From positions 62,001 to 126,000 of the forward strand of contig JBMORG010000022.1 in the NCBI GenBank assembly GCA_049322355.1: 64,000 bases of DNA, in the 5' to 3' direction. The first letter of the stretch is position 1. Every line of letters starts with the position of its first letter. This DNA comes from 0-14-0-80-60-11 sp049322355. Lineage in GTDB: Bacteria; Desulfobacterota; Desulfobaccia; Desulfobaccales; 0-14-0-80-60-11. Position numbers and translations under genes: made by a program. Positions 24,170 through 32,346 of this stretch are shown here, one piece after another. The notes below the pieces were generated by a model. It ran no database searches. It was not told where the DNA came from and saw nothing but the letters and a program-made list of their open reading frames with translations.

Positions 24170-26026
24170 TTACTCCACCATGAGCAGGCGGCAGGGAGTG
24201 GGATCAACGCTGATCTCCAACGGGCGCAGGTGGGTGGTGAACGACACGATGGCCTGGCCCGGGGCCAACGACGGCAGGCTCCGCCACAGGGCATCATTGA
24301 TCCCCCCGATGGAGCGCTTCAGGCGGTTGACCACGTTGGCGTCGTTGATCTTGTGCAGAATCCAGTTGTTGATCAGGCCCAGCACCTCATCCGGCAGGTG
24401 CTGGGGCAATTGTGTAATGAACACCAGGCCCAGCCAGCGCTTCCGGCCCCGGCGGGCGATGCGGGCCACCTGCTGAAAAAGCACCGGCATCTTCTGAATG
24501 CGCCTGGCCGAGAGAAACTCGTGGGCCTCTTCGATGAAAACCACCGCGGGGGTGGGCTGTCTGCCCGCGGCCACTGCGGCCTTGTAATTGGTTTCCTGCT
24601 GGTTCTGAATCCCCCGGAGCAGTTCCGCGATCACCAGGTTGTTGATCTGGCTGGAATCGGTGTCGCTCAGATCGAAGATGGACACCCGGCCCGGCTGGAG
24701 CAACTGGTTGTAGTCCAGGGGTGGGGCGGCGGGGGAGTCGAAGATCTTGAGCCGCCGGATCTTTCCCAGCTTGCCCATGAGGGCCCGCCAGCTGATGAGG
24801 TTCTTGGGTGGGTTGATCTGATGGATAATCTGGTGTAGTTCGTTGCGCCTGGCCTGGAAGAATTCCGTGTCCAGGTGGACCGGATTGGCCCCCTTGTCGT
24901 CGATAAGGGAGGCGATCTCCTTGATCACATCGTAAAGATGGGCCAGGGTCATCTTGGGGTAGCCGGCTTCGAACTCGTCCAACTCCACCAGTTGTTTCCG
25001 CTCTGCTTCGGTGACGGGCCAGACCCCCAACTTTTCCAGGGCCAGCTTGGTCACGTCATAGGCCTTGAAGAAGCGCTCTTCCTGGGCCTCGCTGAGTTCC
25101 AGGATTTCCTGGACCGCGTAGGGTGACAGCTCGCTGTAGCGCAGGGAAAATGCCGTCACCCGGGGGTGGGCTGGATTGGCGGTGTCTTTGCCCACCAGAT
25201 GGTGGATGTGGGTATTCGCCACCCCCAGGGGTGAAAGGCCCCGCTGCTGCAAGGCCAGGAGCATGTCCGCCTTTTGGGCGGGCTCGTGGAGGGCACAGTA
25301 TTCCCCTTCAGTGTCGATGAGGATGATGGCCATGTGTTCCCGCTGGGCCTTGGCCACCAAGCCCGACACGGTGGTGGATTTGCCGCCGCCGGTGGTTCCC
25401 AGGATGCCCAGGTGCCGGGGGAAAATGCTCTTGCTGTCGCTGGGCACGCTTACCGGCAGGTCTTCGAAGCCGGCAGCCTGTCCCAGGCGTAGGTCGCCGT
25501 CAATCTGAAGCACCCGGGCAGTCTCGTCACTGTCCAGTTCGAAAACCGGGCTGTTGGGCTTGGGCCGGCGCCGGGGCGGTATCAGGGCGCCGTCCGCCAA
25601 GCGTTCCCCCAGGATCTCCACCTGGACCCGGCCGTGATACTTGGGCATGAGCAACCCGCCCTGGACGGTGGTGACCACCATGGGAGTGGAATCGGCCCGC
25701 AGCCCGTCGGGTTCCGCAAACGGGCCCTCGGTCACCACTCCCAGGTAGGTGCGGTTGTCGGACCGGCTGTCGATGCGGACCAGGGCTTGACTGGGGAGCA
25801 GGTCGATGTTTTCTGGCGGCAGCAATACCGTGACGGTACCGTCTTTACTGGCCGGGGTGTCGAACATGGTCCGGCCGATGCTGCCCTCGTAGCCCGGAGG
25901 CGGGACATAGGCTCCGCCGGCCCGGGCGCTTTCGGCCTCGATGGTCTGAAAGGCTTCCGCGGGGGATTCCAGCACCCCGGCATCCACTTGGATAAGGTCG
26001 CGGCCGGCTTTGGGCGTCTCGTCCAT
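24170..26026 (-). CDS. HerA-like hexameric ATPase/DNA translocase
   Basis: A 618-residue ATPase of the HerA/FtsK superfamily. The N-terminal part contains a small beta-barrel (HAS-like). The ATPase core has Walker A GTTGGGKST (210-218), a DTEGEYC segment and Walker B VVFIEEAHEFLSA, then FITQLPQHLPDEV and a C-terminal FTTHLRPLEI. HerA pumps DNA and pairs with NurA in end resection or defence. The second ATG (26026) is chosen because gagg lies 8 bases before it; an ATG two codons earlier is too close. The gene follows the NurA-like gene by 19 bases and is last in its operon. Confidence 0.85.
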   Translation of the reverse strand: MDETPKAGRDLIQVDAGVLESPAEAFQTIEAESARAGGAYVPPPGYEGSIGRTMFDTPASKDGTVTVLLPPENIDLLPSQALVRIDSRSDNRTYLGVVTEGPFAEPDGLRADSTPMVVTTVQGGLLMPKYHGRVQVEILGERLADGALIPPRRRPKPNSPVFELDSDETARVLQIDGDLRLGQAAGFEDLPVSVPSDSKSIFPRHLGILGTTGGGKSTTVSGLVAKAQREHMAIILIDTEGEYCALHEPAQKADMLLALQQRGLSPLGVANTHIHHLVGKDTANPAHPRVTAFSLRYSELSPYAVQEILELSEAQEERFFKAYDVTKLALEKLGVWPVTEAERKQLVELDEFEAGYPKMTLAHLYDVIKEIASLIDDKGANPVHLDTEFFQARRNELHQIIHQINPPKNLISWRALMGKLGKIRRLKIFDSPAAPPLDYNQLLQPGRVSIFDLSDTDSSQINNLVIAELLRGIQNQQETNYKAAVAAGRQPTPAVVFIEEAHEFLSARRIQKMPVLFQQVARIARRGRKRWLGLVFITQLPQHLPDEVLGLINNWILHKINDANVVNRLKRSIGGINDALWRSLPSLAPGQAIVSFTTHLRPLEISVDPTPCRLLMVE

Positions 26027-26045
26027 GAACATATCCTCGAAGGAT

Positions 26046-27293
26046 TTAGCCCCGCCCCTTGCCGGCGCCGGTATAGCGGTAAGGCGCACCCGCAACGGCA
26101 TAGGCCAGCTGGGTGGACGCGGTGAACACGTCCGCCCCGAAGGTGGCGCGGCACATACTGTCGGCCAAGTCGATGAGCAGGGGAAAACCCCGGTGCTCCT
26201 GGAGCACGCTGTCCGCCAGGGCAATCAGGGCCGCCTCGTGGGCGTGGTCGGCGTGGGCGTAGAACATCTGGGCCGGCGCCAGGGCCGAGGCCCGGTACAT
26301 GCCGGTGACCACCCGAGCCCCGCACTCCTTGATAAAGTCATTGACCGCGGTGCCCAAAGGCCCCCACTCCTGGCCCCGGTAATGGCCGCTGGCCACCCGC
26401 TTGAGCATCTGCTCGTTAGTGTCGATGATGGCATATTCCAGGGGGTTTAAGGCATTGCCGATGGTCAACAGCTCCCGGGCCCGGGTGGTCCGGGGCACGT
26501 ACACGAACCGGCGGTGCTCCAGAACCAGGCGCTTCATGAGAGTCAGGCCCTCCCGCAGCAGGTCCGGCATGCCCGAGCCCGTAACTAGCTCGTACGGGGT
26601 GGGATTGCCATGCCCCAGGCGCCACGGGGCCTGGGAGCGGTCCAGGAGCACGGCCCGTTCGGCATAGGCCATGATCCCCCGCCGGGCCAGATTGCTGAGG
26701 CGGTCCCGGGAATTGTCCTGGTCCAGGGTATTCCGTTCCCGCCGCCGGTCCAGCAGGTCCATGATCTCGTCCACCGGGTTCTTGGTGGCCGCAGTCCTCA
26801 GATCCCGGCGGAAAATGCGGTGGGCCCAGGTGCCTTGGTCGCCCTGGTAGGACACCAGGCAGACCCCGATCTGGGTGATGGTCACCGGCAGGGTATCGTG
26901 GGACACCACAATGCCGTCGCAGGCCTCCACTGCCCCATTGAACAGCAGTTTCCGGTGGATCTCCTCCAGGTTTTTCGGGCTCACCCGGAAGACCCCGGCG
27001 CCGCGAGGCGCGCCGGTGCGGGTGCGCAGCAGAGGAAAAACGGCTTGGCGCACCTGCTTCTGGTACTCGTTTTCCTGGCGCACCGCCTCGGCCACCTCGG
27101 CCTCCAGGCGGGCATACATCTCCACCAGGTCGGCCCCCGGCCACCAGGTGTCCAGGTCCAGGGTCTGGTTAAGCTTTTCGCCATGGGCCGCAGCGTATTC
27201 GTCCCCGGTCAGGGCGGGCTGACCGCCTGGCAATTCCATCGGGTCGTCGGTTTCCAGGGCCGTATCGGCATGTGAAACCAGGGAGCGCATCAT
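26046..27293 (-). CDS. NurA-like nuclease domain protein
   Basis: A 415-residue protein encoded just before the HerA-like ATPase. Features consistent with NurA are an early acidic motif in CDGIVVSHDTLPVTI, a mid-domain helix RGIMAYAERAVLL carrying a Glu, and the C-terminal FPLLIDLADSMCRATFGADVF stretch. The canonical VDGS motif is not obvious, so the call rests partly on context. NurA proteins are Mn-dependent nucleases that work with HerA on DNA ends. The start at 27293 (or the adjacent ATG at 27290) follows gagga. Confidence 0.55.
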   Translation of the reverse strand: MMRSLVSHADTALETDDPMELPGGQPALTGDEYAAAHGEKLNQTLDLDTWWPGADLVEMYARLEAEVAEAVRQENEYQKQVRQAVFPLLRTRTGAPRGAGVFRVSPKNLEEIHRKLLFNGAVEACDGIVVSHDTLPVTITQIGVCLVSYQGDQGTWAHRIFRRDLRTAATKNPVDEIMDLLDRRRERNTLDQDNSRDRLSNLARRGIMAYAERAVLLDRSQAPWRLGHGNPTPYELVTGSGMPDLLREGLTLMKRLVLEHRRFVYVPRTTRARELLTIGNALNPLEYAIIDTNEQMLKRVASGHYRGQEWGPLGTAVNDFIKECGARVVTGMYRASALAPAQMFYAHADHAHEAALIALADSVLQEHRGFPLLIDLADSMCRATFGADVFTASTQLAYAVAGAPYRYTGAGKGRG

Positions 27294-27355
27294 TGTCCTC
27301 GTCTGCGTTTTTCTTACTGTCTCATTATTCCCGCCGGAGGGGAAAAGTTCGACAT

Positions 27356-28108
27356 TTAACCTTCCACCCCCAGCCACTGGCGGAAGGAGGCGAGATGTTG
27401 CCGTTGTATGATCAGCATCTGGCCATAGGGTTCGGCCACTGCCTCCGGCAAGCCGAATTCCTGACTCAGGGTCTCTTTGACCAGGGTGATGGCCGTAGGA
27501 GTGTACCAGTCCACCCCTTTCCCGGCCAGCCGCGCCGTCACGGCTTCTTTGGGGGCCAGCAGCTCCAGGGCCAGCCGGTCGGCCCGGTCTTCGGTCTCCA
27601 GTATCTGGATTTGCGGCACCGCCCCTTTGGCGGTGCGATCCATGAGGTGCAGGTAGGTAGTTAATTTCACGCCGTGCAGCACCCCCCGGAGCCGCTCCTC
27701 GGCGGTGGGGGAGCGGCGACCGTCCAGCACCTCGTGGCCGGCCTCACCCAGAAGTTCCAGGGCCTGTTCCCGGGGGTCCAGATAATCCAGGAGAAAGTGG
27801 GCCAATTCGTGGGCCAGGGAAAAGCGCCGCTCGTTGTCGGAGTCACTGCCGTCCAGAAAAATGAAGCCGTGGCCGGCCCGGGCGATCAGACATGCCCGCA
27901 GCCGGCGGTTCGGCACCGACAGAGGGAAGCGGAGGTTTCGCCGCTCCAGCCAGCTCCGGAGTTCCAGGAGGCCCAGCCGCGGCAGCTTAACCACCGCCAG
28001 GGGCAAGGCCCAGGCCACCGCCCGCTCCAGGGACCGGGGAAAAGGCTCAGTGACCCCGGCGAGGTCCCAGAATCTCCGGGCCCGGGCGCTGATTTCCTGG
28101 TCGGTCAC
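27356..28108 (-). CDS. ImmA/IrrE family metallopeptidase
   Basis: A 250-residue protein with the zinc-protease signature HELAH (His100, Glu101, His104) in RRFSLAHELAHFLLDYLDP. Further on come ETEDRADRLALELLAPKEAV, with the Glu/Asp expected as third ligand region, and a C-terminal domain typical of ImmA/IrrE. Such proteases cleave a repressor after DNA damage or phage signals. The stop/start overlap with the HTH-like gene upstream (ATGA) and the nearby NurA-HerA genes suggest it controls this operon. Confidence 0.85.
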   Translation of the reverse strand: MTDQEISARARRFWDLAGVTEPFPRSLERAVAWALPLAVVKLPRLGLLELRSWLERRNLRFPLSVPNRRLRACLIARAGHGFIFLDGSDSDNERRFSLAHELAHFLLDYLDPREQALELLGEAGHEVLDGRRSPTAEERLRGVLHGVKLTTYLHLMDRTAKGAVPQIQILETEDRADRLALELLAPKEAVTARLAGKGVDWYTPTAITLVKETLSQEFGLPEAVAEPYGQMLIIQRQHLASFRQWLGVEG

Positions 28109-28518
28109 TTCCCACCTTCTGAAGGCCCCGAGGAATCGTCGCCTTCAAGTTTGCGGTCCCGGGCGGCCAGGAGAAATCCCCTTGCAACTTCCTGGTTTTC
28201 CTCTTTTAATGCGTCCCAGACGGCCACCTCCCGGAGCACCTGCACCAGCCGGTCCGGGTGGCAGGCGGCAAAGGCCGCGATCTTACCGACGTCCTGCTGG
28301 AAACCCTTTTGGTTGCCGTCAGGCCGGCGGCAAAGCGCCAACTTCGTCAAATCGGAGTCTGAACATTGCAGCCATCGGGCCAGTTGGGGGTCATCCATGT
28401 CATGCAGCCTCTGGTAAAGGGCCAGGGCCCAGCCCACGAAAAAGGCATCCTGGCGGGCCCGTTCCATCAAGCGGCGCCGGGCCTCCGTCTTAAAGTTTTC
28501 TAAGGGCGGCTTTTCCAT
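28105..28518 (-). CDS. HTH-like small protein, possible target of the protease
   Basis: A 137-residue, mainly helical protein. Its centre (QLARWLQCSDSDLTKLALCRRP through DVGKIAAFAACHPDRLVQVL) resembles a Cro/XRE helix-turn-helix. The C-terminus is hydrophilic and disordered (EGDDSSGPSEGGK). It is the gene immediately before the ImmA/IrrE protease, the position of a cleavable repressor in phage-induction and CapH/CapP-like modules. The start ATG at 28518 overlaps the sigma-factor gene by 29 bases. The HTH call is from pattern only. Confidence 0.55.
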   Translation of the reverse strand: MEKPPLENFKTEARRRLMERARQDAFFVGWALALYQRLHDMDDPQLARWLQCSDSDLTKLALCRRPDGNQKGFQQDVGKIAAFAACHPDRLVQVLREVAVWDALKEENQEVARGFLLAARDRKLEGDDSSGPSEGGK

Positions 28519-29092
28519 AACGTTCCAGGCGCTTCTTGAGCCGGTCTTTGTGGCGTTTGACTTGGCGGCGTTGTTGGTCCATGGGCAGATGCTGGAGTTG
28601 CAGAACTTCCACAAAGGCTGCAGTCGTTCGTTCTCCCGCCAGTATCAGCTCCACCATGGCCAGGTCTTTGGGGTCAGGAAAAATCCGGGGGAGTTCTTGC
28701 TTCAACCTGTCCTTCGCCGGTTCGGTCTCGGAATTTTCTGCCTCTGTTCCATAATTCCCGGCCGCCACCTCGAGTTCGACGTCTTCCAGAGAGATTTCTT
28801 TTTGCCGAAGGCGTTTGTCCTTCGCCAAAGCGTTGCGCAGATCGCCTGCCGCGGCCATAAAGAGGAAACCGATCAGGGTCTTCTTGGTTGGGTCGAACTG
28901 GGCCGGCCGTTTGATGTAGCTCATCAGGGCATCGACGACCGCGTCGGAGAGCAGGTTTGGGTCGCGCAGCTGCCTATATTTCTTGGCGAGCCTCTGGAGC
29001 AAGGGCTCCAGCAGGGCCTCCGTCAGCTCCGCCGGGGCCGTGACCTCTCCAGCCAGCAGCCTGGCGTGAATCTCCCGTTGCCAATCATCCAT
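28490..29092 (-). CDS. ECF-like RNA polymerase sigma factor
   Basis: A 200-residue protein with a sigma-70 region-2-like half (LLSDAVVDALMSYIKRPAQF through FMAAAGDLRNALAKD) and a C-terminal region-4-like helix pair rich in Arg and Lys (QQRRQVKRHKDRLKKRLERYG), joined by an acidic linker. ECF sigma factors direct RNA polymerase to their own promoters when released from inhibition. As first gene of the operon it would drive the following HTH, protease, NurA and HerA genes. No anti-sigma factor with membrane helices is seen; the HTH-like protein may take that role. Confidence 0.65.
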   Translation of the reverse strand: MDDWQREIHARLLAGEVTAPAELTEALLEPLLQRLAKKYRQLRDPNLLSDAVVDALMSYIKRPAQFDPTKKTLIGFLFMAAAGDLRNALAKDKRLRQKEISLEDVELEVAAGNYGTEAENSETEPAKDRLKQELPRIFPDPKDLAMVELILAGERTTAAFVEVLQLQHLPMDQQRRQVKRHKDRLKKRLERYGKAALRKL

Positions 29093-29316
29093 GGGTGTTA
29101 GAAGCTCAACTCTAAAGCTCGGGCTCCCGGCGGTCCACCGAACTCACAGTTAACCCAGCATCCTTATCGGCATGTTCAATAGATACCATAAGTTGCATTG
29201 GGAGTGAGGATAATTCTTAGCAATCTTTTATGGTGGTTCTCAAGGGCAAGAGCGAAATCGGCGACAAGATCAACGCTTGAGTCATCCAGCCGCTCATCGA
29301 CGCCAATACTAGGCCG

Positions 29317-29440
29317 GCCAGGTAAGGATAGCGTCGAGCCCCATGGAGCAGGAAAACCGATAGGCACAACAAGGCCAGGCCGGCCCACGCCACCTCCCAC
29401 CAGGGCACTGGAGTCAGGGGATAAAAAATCATCATGGGGT
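29317..29440 (-). pseudogene. fragment of a TMTC-like gene
   Basis: On the minus strand this stretch encodes FYPLTPVPWWEVAWAGLALL, then SVFLLHGARRYPYLA, nearly identical to residues about 312-350 of the complete TMTC-like protein encoded at 33670-35328 on the plus strand. Only about 120 bases of homology are present, after which the frame becomes unrelated. It is therefore an inverted partial duplicate or a remnant of a lost paralogue. Confidence 0.7.
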
Positions 29441-29510
29441 AAGGCCGGATGTTCGGTGGGGATGAAAGAGTTCAGGGGATTAAGATTTCCCCTAACCCCC
29501 TGATATTCTT

Positions 29511-29560
29511 TGGCGGGCGATGGGCGACTCGAACGCCCGACCTTTGGTTCCGGAGACCGA
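29511..29560 (-). other. 3' fragment of tRNA-Arg(CCG), likely attachment site
   Basis: On the minus strand the sequence has an anticodon loop CTCCGGA (anticodon CCG), the 3' anticodon strand ACCAA, a T arm GGGCG-TTCGAGT-CGCCC with perfect 5-bp stem, a 3' acceptor strand ATCGCCC, discriminator G and an encoded CCA. The 5' half is absent and the 5' anticodon strand already has one mismatch. A 3' tRNA half of this length is what tyrosine-integrase elements leave as an att site. No integrase gene is visible nearby. Confidence 0.6.
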
Positions 29561-30312
29561 TGGAAGGAGTTTGTTTCTATTGATATCAATTGATTTTTAT
29601 ATTGATATATCAATAGGATAGCTGATTTTCTCTTAATATGGATTTGCTCCATTTTACCCCGAATTGTGGGAATGATGGACACCTATATGGACACCTAAAC
29701 CAAAAAGGAGGGGGTTTAAATGGAAAAACTCCCTCCTTTTCCCGTTATGAGTTTGTCTTAGACTATTAGAGACCCAGTCGTTGGATTGACGCAGGGGATA
29801 GGAGAGTGGTTGCCCGGACAAGTTTACTGGTTGATATAAAAGGATAATTGGGATGGCGTCAACCAGTTTGGCGGTCAACCGGGAGATCGGGTAGGGCTGA
29901 AATTATGGGTATTATCGGGGGGCCCGATTAAGGGAAAACTATACCCTAAGGATAAGTAACCTCTTTTAAGCACTTGGAACGCGAAAATATGACTTTTCAA
30001 ATGGGGAAATGTGTCGGTAAAATCAGGGACAGATTGATGCCAACCGATATCATTAATAAAGTTAACCACATCCACAGCCAAGGCATAGTTTTCAGGCTTT
30101 GAGTTTCTCCATTTCACTCCGAGGCGTCTTAATCAGCCTGTTTAATAAAGCCACACCTGGCCAACTCCCATATTTGAAATGCTTGCAGGCAGAGCAAGTT
30201 TTTGGTTCATTGGCTTCTGCTGCGCTCCGTAGGTTTTAATGCAGTAGTCTCATCCGTGCAGGTTGCCGCCTCGATCATGACCACCGTTGGAAGCAACCAC
30301 CCCAAATCGCCC
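29561..30312. other. gene-poor spacer with one strong hairpin
   Basis: I see no convincing gene here. At 29702-29740 an inverted repeat, aaaaggagggggttt and aaactccctcctttt, forms a long stem followed by T residues; it could act as a bidirectional terminator. Short reading frames on the minus strand (29654-29878 and 29875-30117) have no recognisable features or ribosome sites. Confidence 0.4.
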
Positions 30313-30609
30313 TTAGCCGTCCTCTAACCGGCAGGTTTTCATAAGGCCCGGTATAGATTCTTTACAGGTAAAATTGAGGCCGCCTTCCTTCAGGATGCTC
30401 AGGAACTCGTCTATCACTTCTTCTGTGGCGCTGAAGTTGAGACTTACTTCCTTACCTGGCCGGCGCTCACCCACCGTAACATACACCATGATGGCTTCGG
30501 TGTTTGCCAGGCGTTCCCGGATCAAGAAGCCTTGCCAGACCCTGAATAGAAACCTGATGTCCTCCATGCCTTCAACCACAAACTCCAGCCTGCACAAACG
30601 GAATTTCAT
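30313..30609 (-). CDS. 98-residue protein of unknown function
   Basis: A small protein with a strong ribosome site (aaggagagg, 8-9 bases before ATG at 30609). It is mostly beta/alpha: FRLCRLEFVVEGMEDIRFLF, a central basic stretch and a C-terminal helix ATEEVIDEFLSILKEGGLN. Two Cys occur in the last 20 residues. No family recognised. It lies in the island-like region together with an SSB-like gene, transcribed in the same direction. Confidence 0.55.
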   Translation of the reverse strand: MKFRLCRLEFVVEGMEDIRFLFRVWQGFLIRERLANTEAIMVYVTVGERRPGKEVSLNFSATEEVIDEFLSILKEGGLNFTCKESIPGLMKTCRLEDG

Positions 30610-31079
30610 AACTCACACCTCTCCTTGCAAATTTTAGAACCATCGCCAAGCCCGAAGGGAAAAATCGGTAAGGACCCTTGCGAGTCCCTGGGTTATCGCA
30701 AATGACGCGGACGTACCGACAAAACAGGGGCCGGCAATCGCGCTGGCACTTTAACTTAATGCCATTTAAGCTGTTTCATCCTATGATCTGATAAGGCCTG
30801 CATACCCCGGCTCAGTAGTTCCAAAGATTGCAGGCCTCTCTCATGTTCAGGTGGGGAACCCTCCTTTCCGGGATCTGGGGTATCCGGGCCAGGATTTTCG
30901 ATAGCTGGGCTGGGATTGAGGCCTGCCCGGATTTAGCTTCCGGTTTAGCCCCCGCCGCCATATCCTTCTCAATGGATTATGTCTTTTGGTGCGGGTTGCC
31001 ATAGATTTACTCCTCGAAAGTTAACGTGCCATGAACCAGGCCCGTTAAATTCCCCCGACGGACCTGGATCTCGATTTCA
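30610..31079. other. spacer with a possible frameshifted small gene (minus, 30756-30961)
   Basis: No clear gene. On the minus strand an ATG at 30961 preceded by gaagg opens a frame starting MAAGAKPEAKSGQ. A different frame over the rest reads as a protein-like tail (ENPGPDTPDPGKEG, then QSLELLSRGMQALSDHR) ending at 30756. The two together could be one broken gene of about 68 codons, but neither half is strong alone. Confidence 0.25.
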
Positions 31080-31424
31080 TTATTCCTTGCCTTCGTCCTC
31101 CTCGGCGTCCAGGAACACCAATCCCAGGACGTGGCTGTCGCTCCGGACGAACTCCAGGTCCAGGGCGACTATCTCCGGCCCTTTTTTCCCCTCGACTTCG
31201 TTAAACCGCCAGAACAGGTAGCCCATCACCGCCACGTAATCTCCCTGATGGATGTGTTTGGCAGCCGCCACCGCCAGGCGAAAGTAGCAGGTGATCCGGA
31301 TCGCCCCTGCTCTTACATGACCCGTCATCACCGCCAGTTCAAAAATAGTGACTCCTTCCTTGCCATAGCGTTTGGTTTCCGGCTCGGTTAACACTTCGCC
31401 GCTCAGAAAACAGTAGTTGAACAT
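31080..31424 (-). CDS. single-stranded DNA-binding protein-like (OB fold)
   Basis: A 114-residue SSB-family protein: FNYCFLSGEVLTEPETKRYG at the N-terminus, then IFELAVMTGHV, ITCYFRLAVAAAKHIHQGDY and VAVMGYLFWRF, the successive strands of the OB fold. The C-terminus is acidic (DAEEDEGKE) but lacks the usual DDDIPF tip. Chromosomal SSBs are longer, so this resembles the accessory SSBs of plasmids, phages and integrative elements. A ggaggaacc stretch precedes the ATG. Confidence 0.7.
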   Translation of the reverse strand: MFNYCFLSGEVLTEPETKRYGKEGVTIFELAVMTGHVRAGAIRITCYFRLAVAAAKHIHQGDYVAVMGYLFWRFNEVEGKKGPEIVALDLEFVRSDSHVLGLVFLDAEEDEGKE

Positions 31425-31949
31425 GATGGTTCCTCCATTTAAGATTTACCTGCTTAAAAGAGCCCAGGATTTGCGGGTTTAGTGCGGGGGTATGGGTTTG
31501 AGTCCGCCACGCCAAAGCGCGTCCGTCAACCGTCTGTGGCGGGGTTCTTGGTGGAAGGAAAAAAGCCTGTAACCGATGGTTGCGCTAACCGGACATCCTG
31601 GCCACGGACCGGCCCGCCATGACAAATGCCCGCATAGTCAAGGCTGGATTGCGGCCATCGATTCCACCAGTTGCGCAAAGCCCAGCCTAACAGACGGAGT
31701 TTAATTCTTTAACACCGAGCCGTACCGGACGAGTGGTCCAGCGATTAAGCACCTGAGGTTCTGGTCCTTTGGCGGAGTCAATCAACAGCAAAATGCAACA
31801 GCTCAGCTCCCGGACCGAAGCCGGGCCCACCAACATGACGAACCCCATAAACACGGCTGCCGGTAATTTCCGGCTACCCGGTAAGCCTAAGTCATTTCCC
31901 AAACTCAAATCTTGCCAATCCGTCATCTGAACTGACGGGATCATCCAAA
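31425..31949. other. spacer, no supported gene
   Basis: GC-rich intergenic DNA. A minus-strand frame 31687-31965 would encode 92 residues with one hydrophobic stretch, but it begins inside the terminator hairpin of the neighbouring gene and has no ribosome site, so I do not call it. No repeats of the families seen elsewhere in the window were noticed. Confidence 0.3.
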
Positions 31950-31996
31950 AGAGAAGCCCCCACAACCCGGCCCAGGGTTATGGGGGCTTTATCTCT
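31950..31996 (-). terminator. rho-independent terminator of the 112-residue gene
   Basis: On the minus strand aagcccccataaccc pairs with gggttgtgggggctt and is followed by ctctttt. The 15-bp stem with one wobble lies 12 bases after the stop of the 32008-32346 gene, the right place for a terminator. Confidence 0.75.
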
Positions 31997-32007
31997 ATTA
32001 GCGTTCA

Positions 32008-32346
32008 TTAGGCTACGACTGCCGCAGCCGGTTCCTTCCGAAACCAATAGACCGCATAGTTGGATACCTGCTCGTCGGTCATGGACTGGACCACGCCTTT
32101 GGCCTCCAGAAAAGCCTGGGGGAAAGGCATGGCCTGCCGCCGTTCTGCGGTTTCGATGGCAGTTACCACACCCCGCTGGAAAGTCACCACGACCTGGCGG
32201 ACATGGTTGATGGCCACTCCATAAAACCACTGGCCCATCTTCTCGGCCTGGGCCTGAATCGCCGGCCAGTTATTCCGGACCCAGTCAATCCCGGCCCTGA
32301 CTTTAGAGACCAGCCAGGAGCAGGCCTGCTTGATCATATTGAACAT
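32008..32346 (-). CDS. 112-residue protein of unknown function
   Basis: A helical protein beginning MFNMIKQACSWLVSKVRAGI, with a Trp- and Gln-rich amphipathic N-terminal half and a C-terminal half QAFLEAKGVVQSMTDEQVSN. The ribosome site aaaggtgg lies before ATG 32346 and a good terminator follows the stop, so the gene is probably real. No family is recognised. The N-terminal amphipathic helix might touch membranes. Confidence 0.5.
   Translation of the reverse strand: MFNMIKQACSWLVSKVRAGIDWVRNNWPAIQAQAEKMGQWFYGVAINHVRQVVVTFQRGVVTAIETAERRQAMPFPQAFLEAKGVVQSMTDEQVSNYAVYWFRKEPAAAVVA

Noticed and set aside
24170..26224. Longer 684-residue version of the HerA-like protein
   Set aside because: The extra 66 residues lie inside the NurA-like gene in another frame and look like antisense-type composition; the ATG at 26026 after gagg fits better.
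29875..30117. 80-codon minus-strand frame
   Set aside because: No ribosome site, no family motif and unusual composition; regarded as chance.
31687..31965. 92-codon minus-strand frame with one hydrophobic stretch
   Set aside because: It begins inside a terminator hairpin and lacks a ribosome site.
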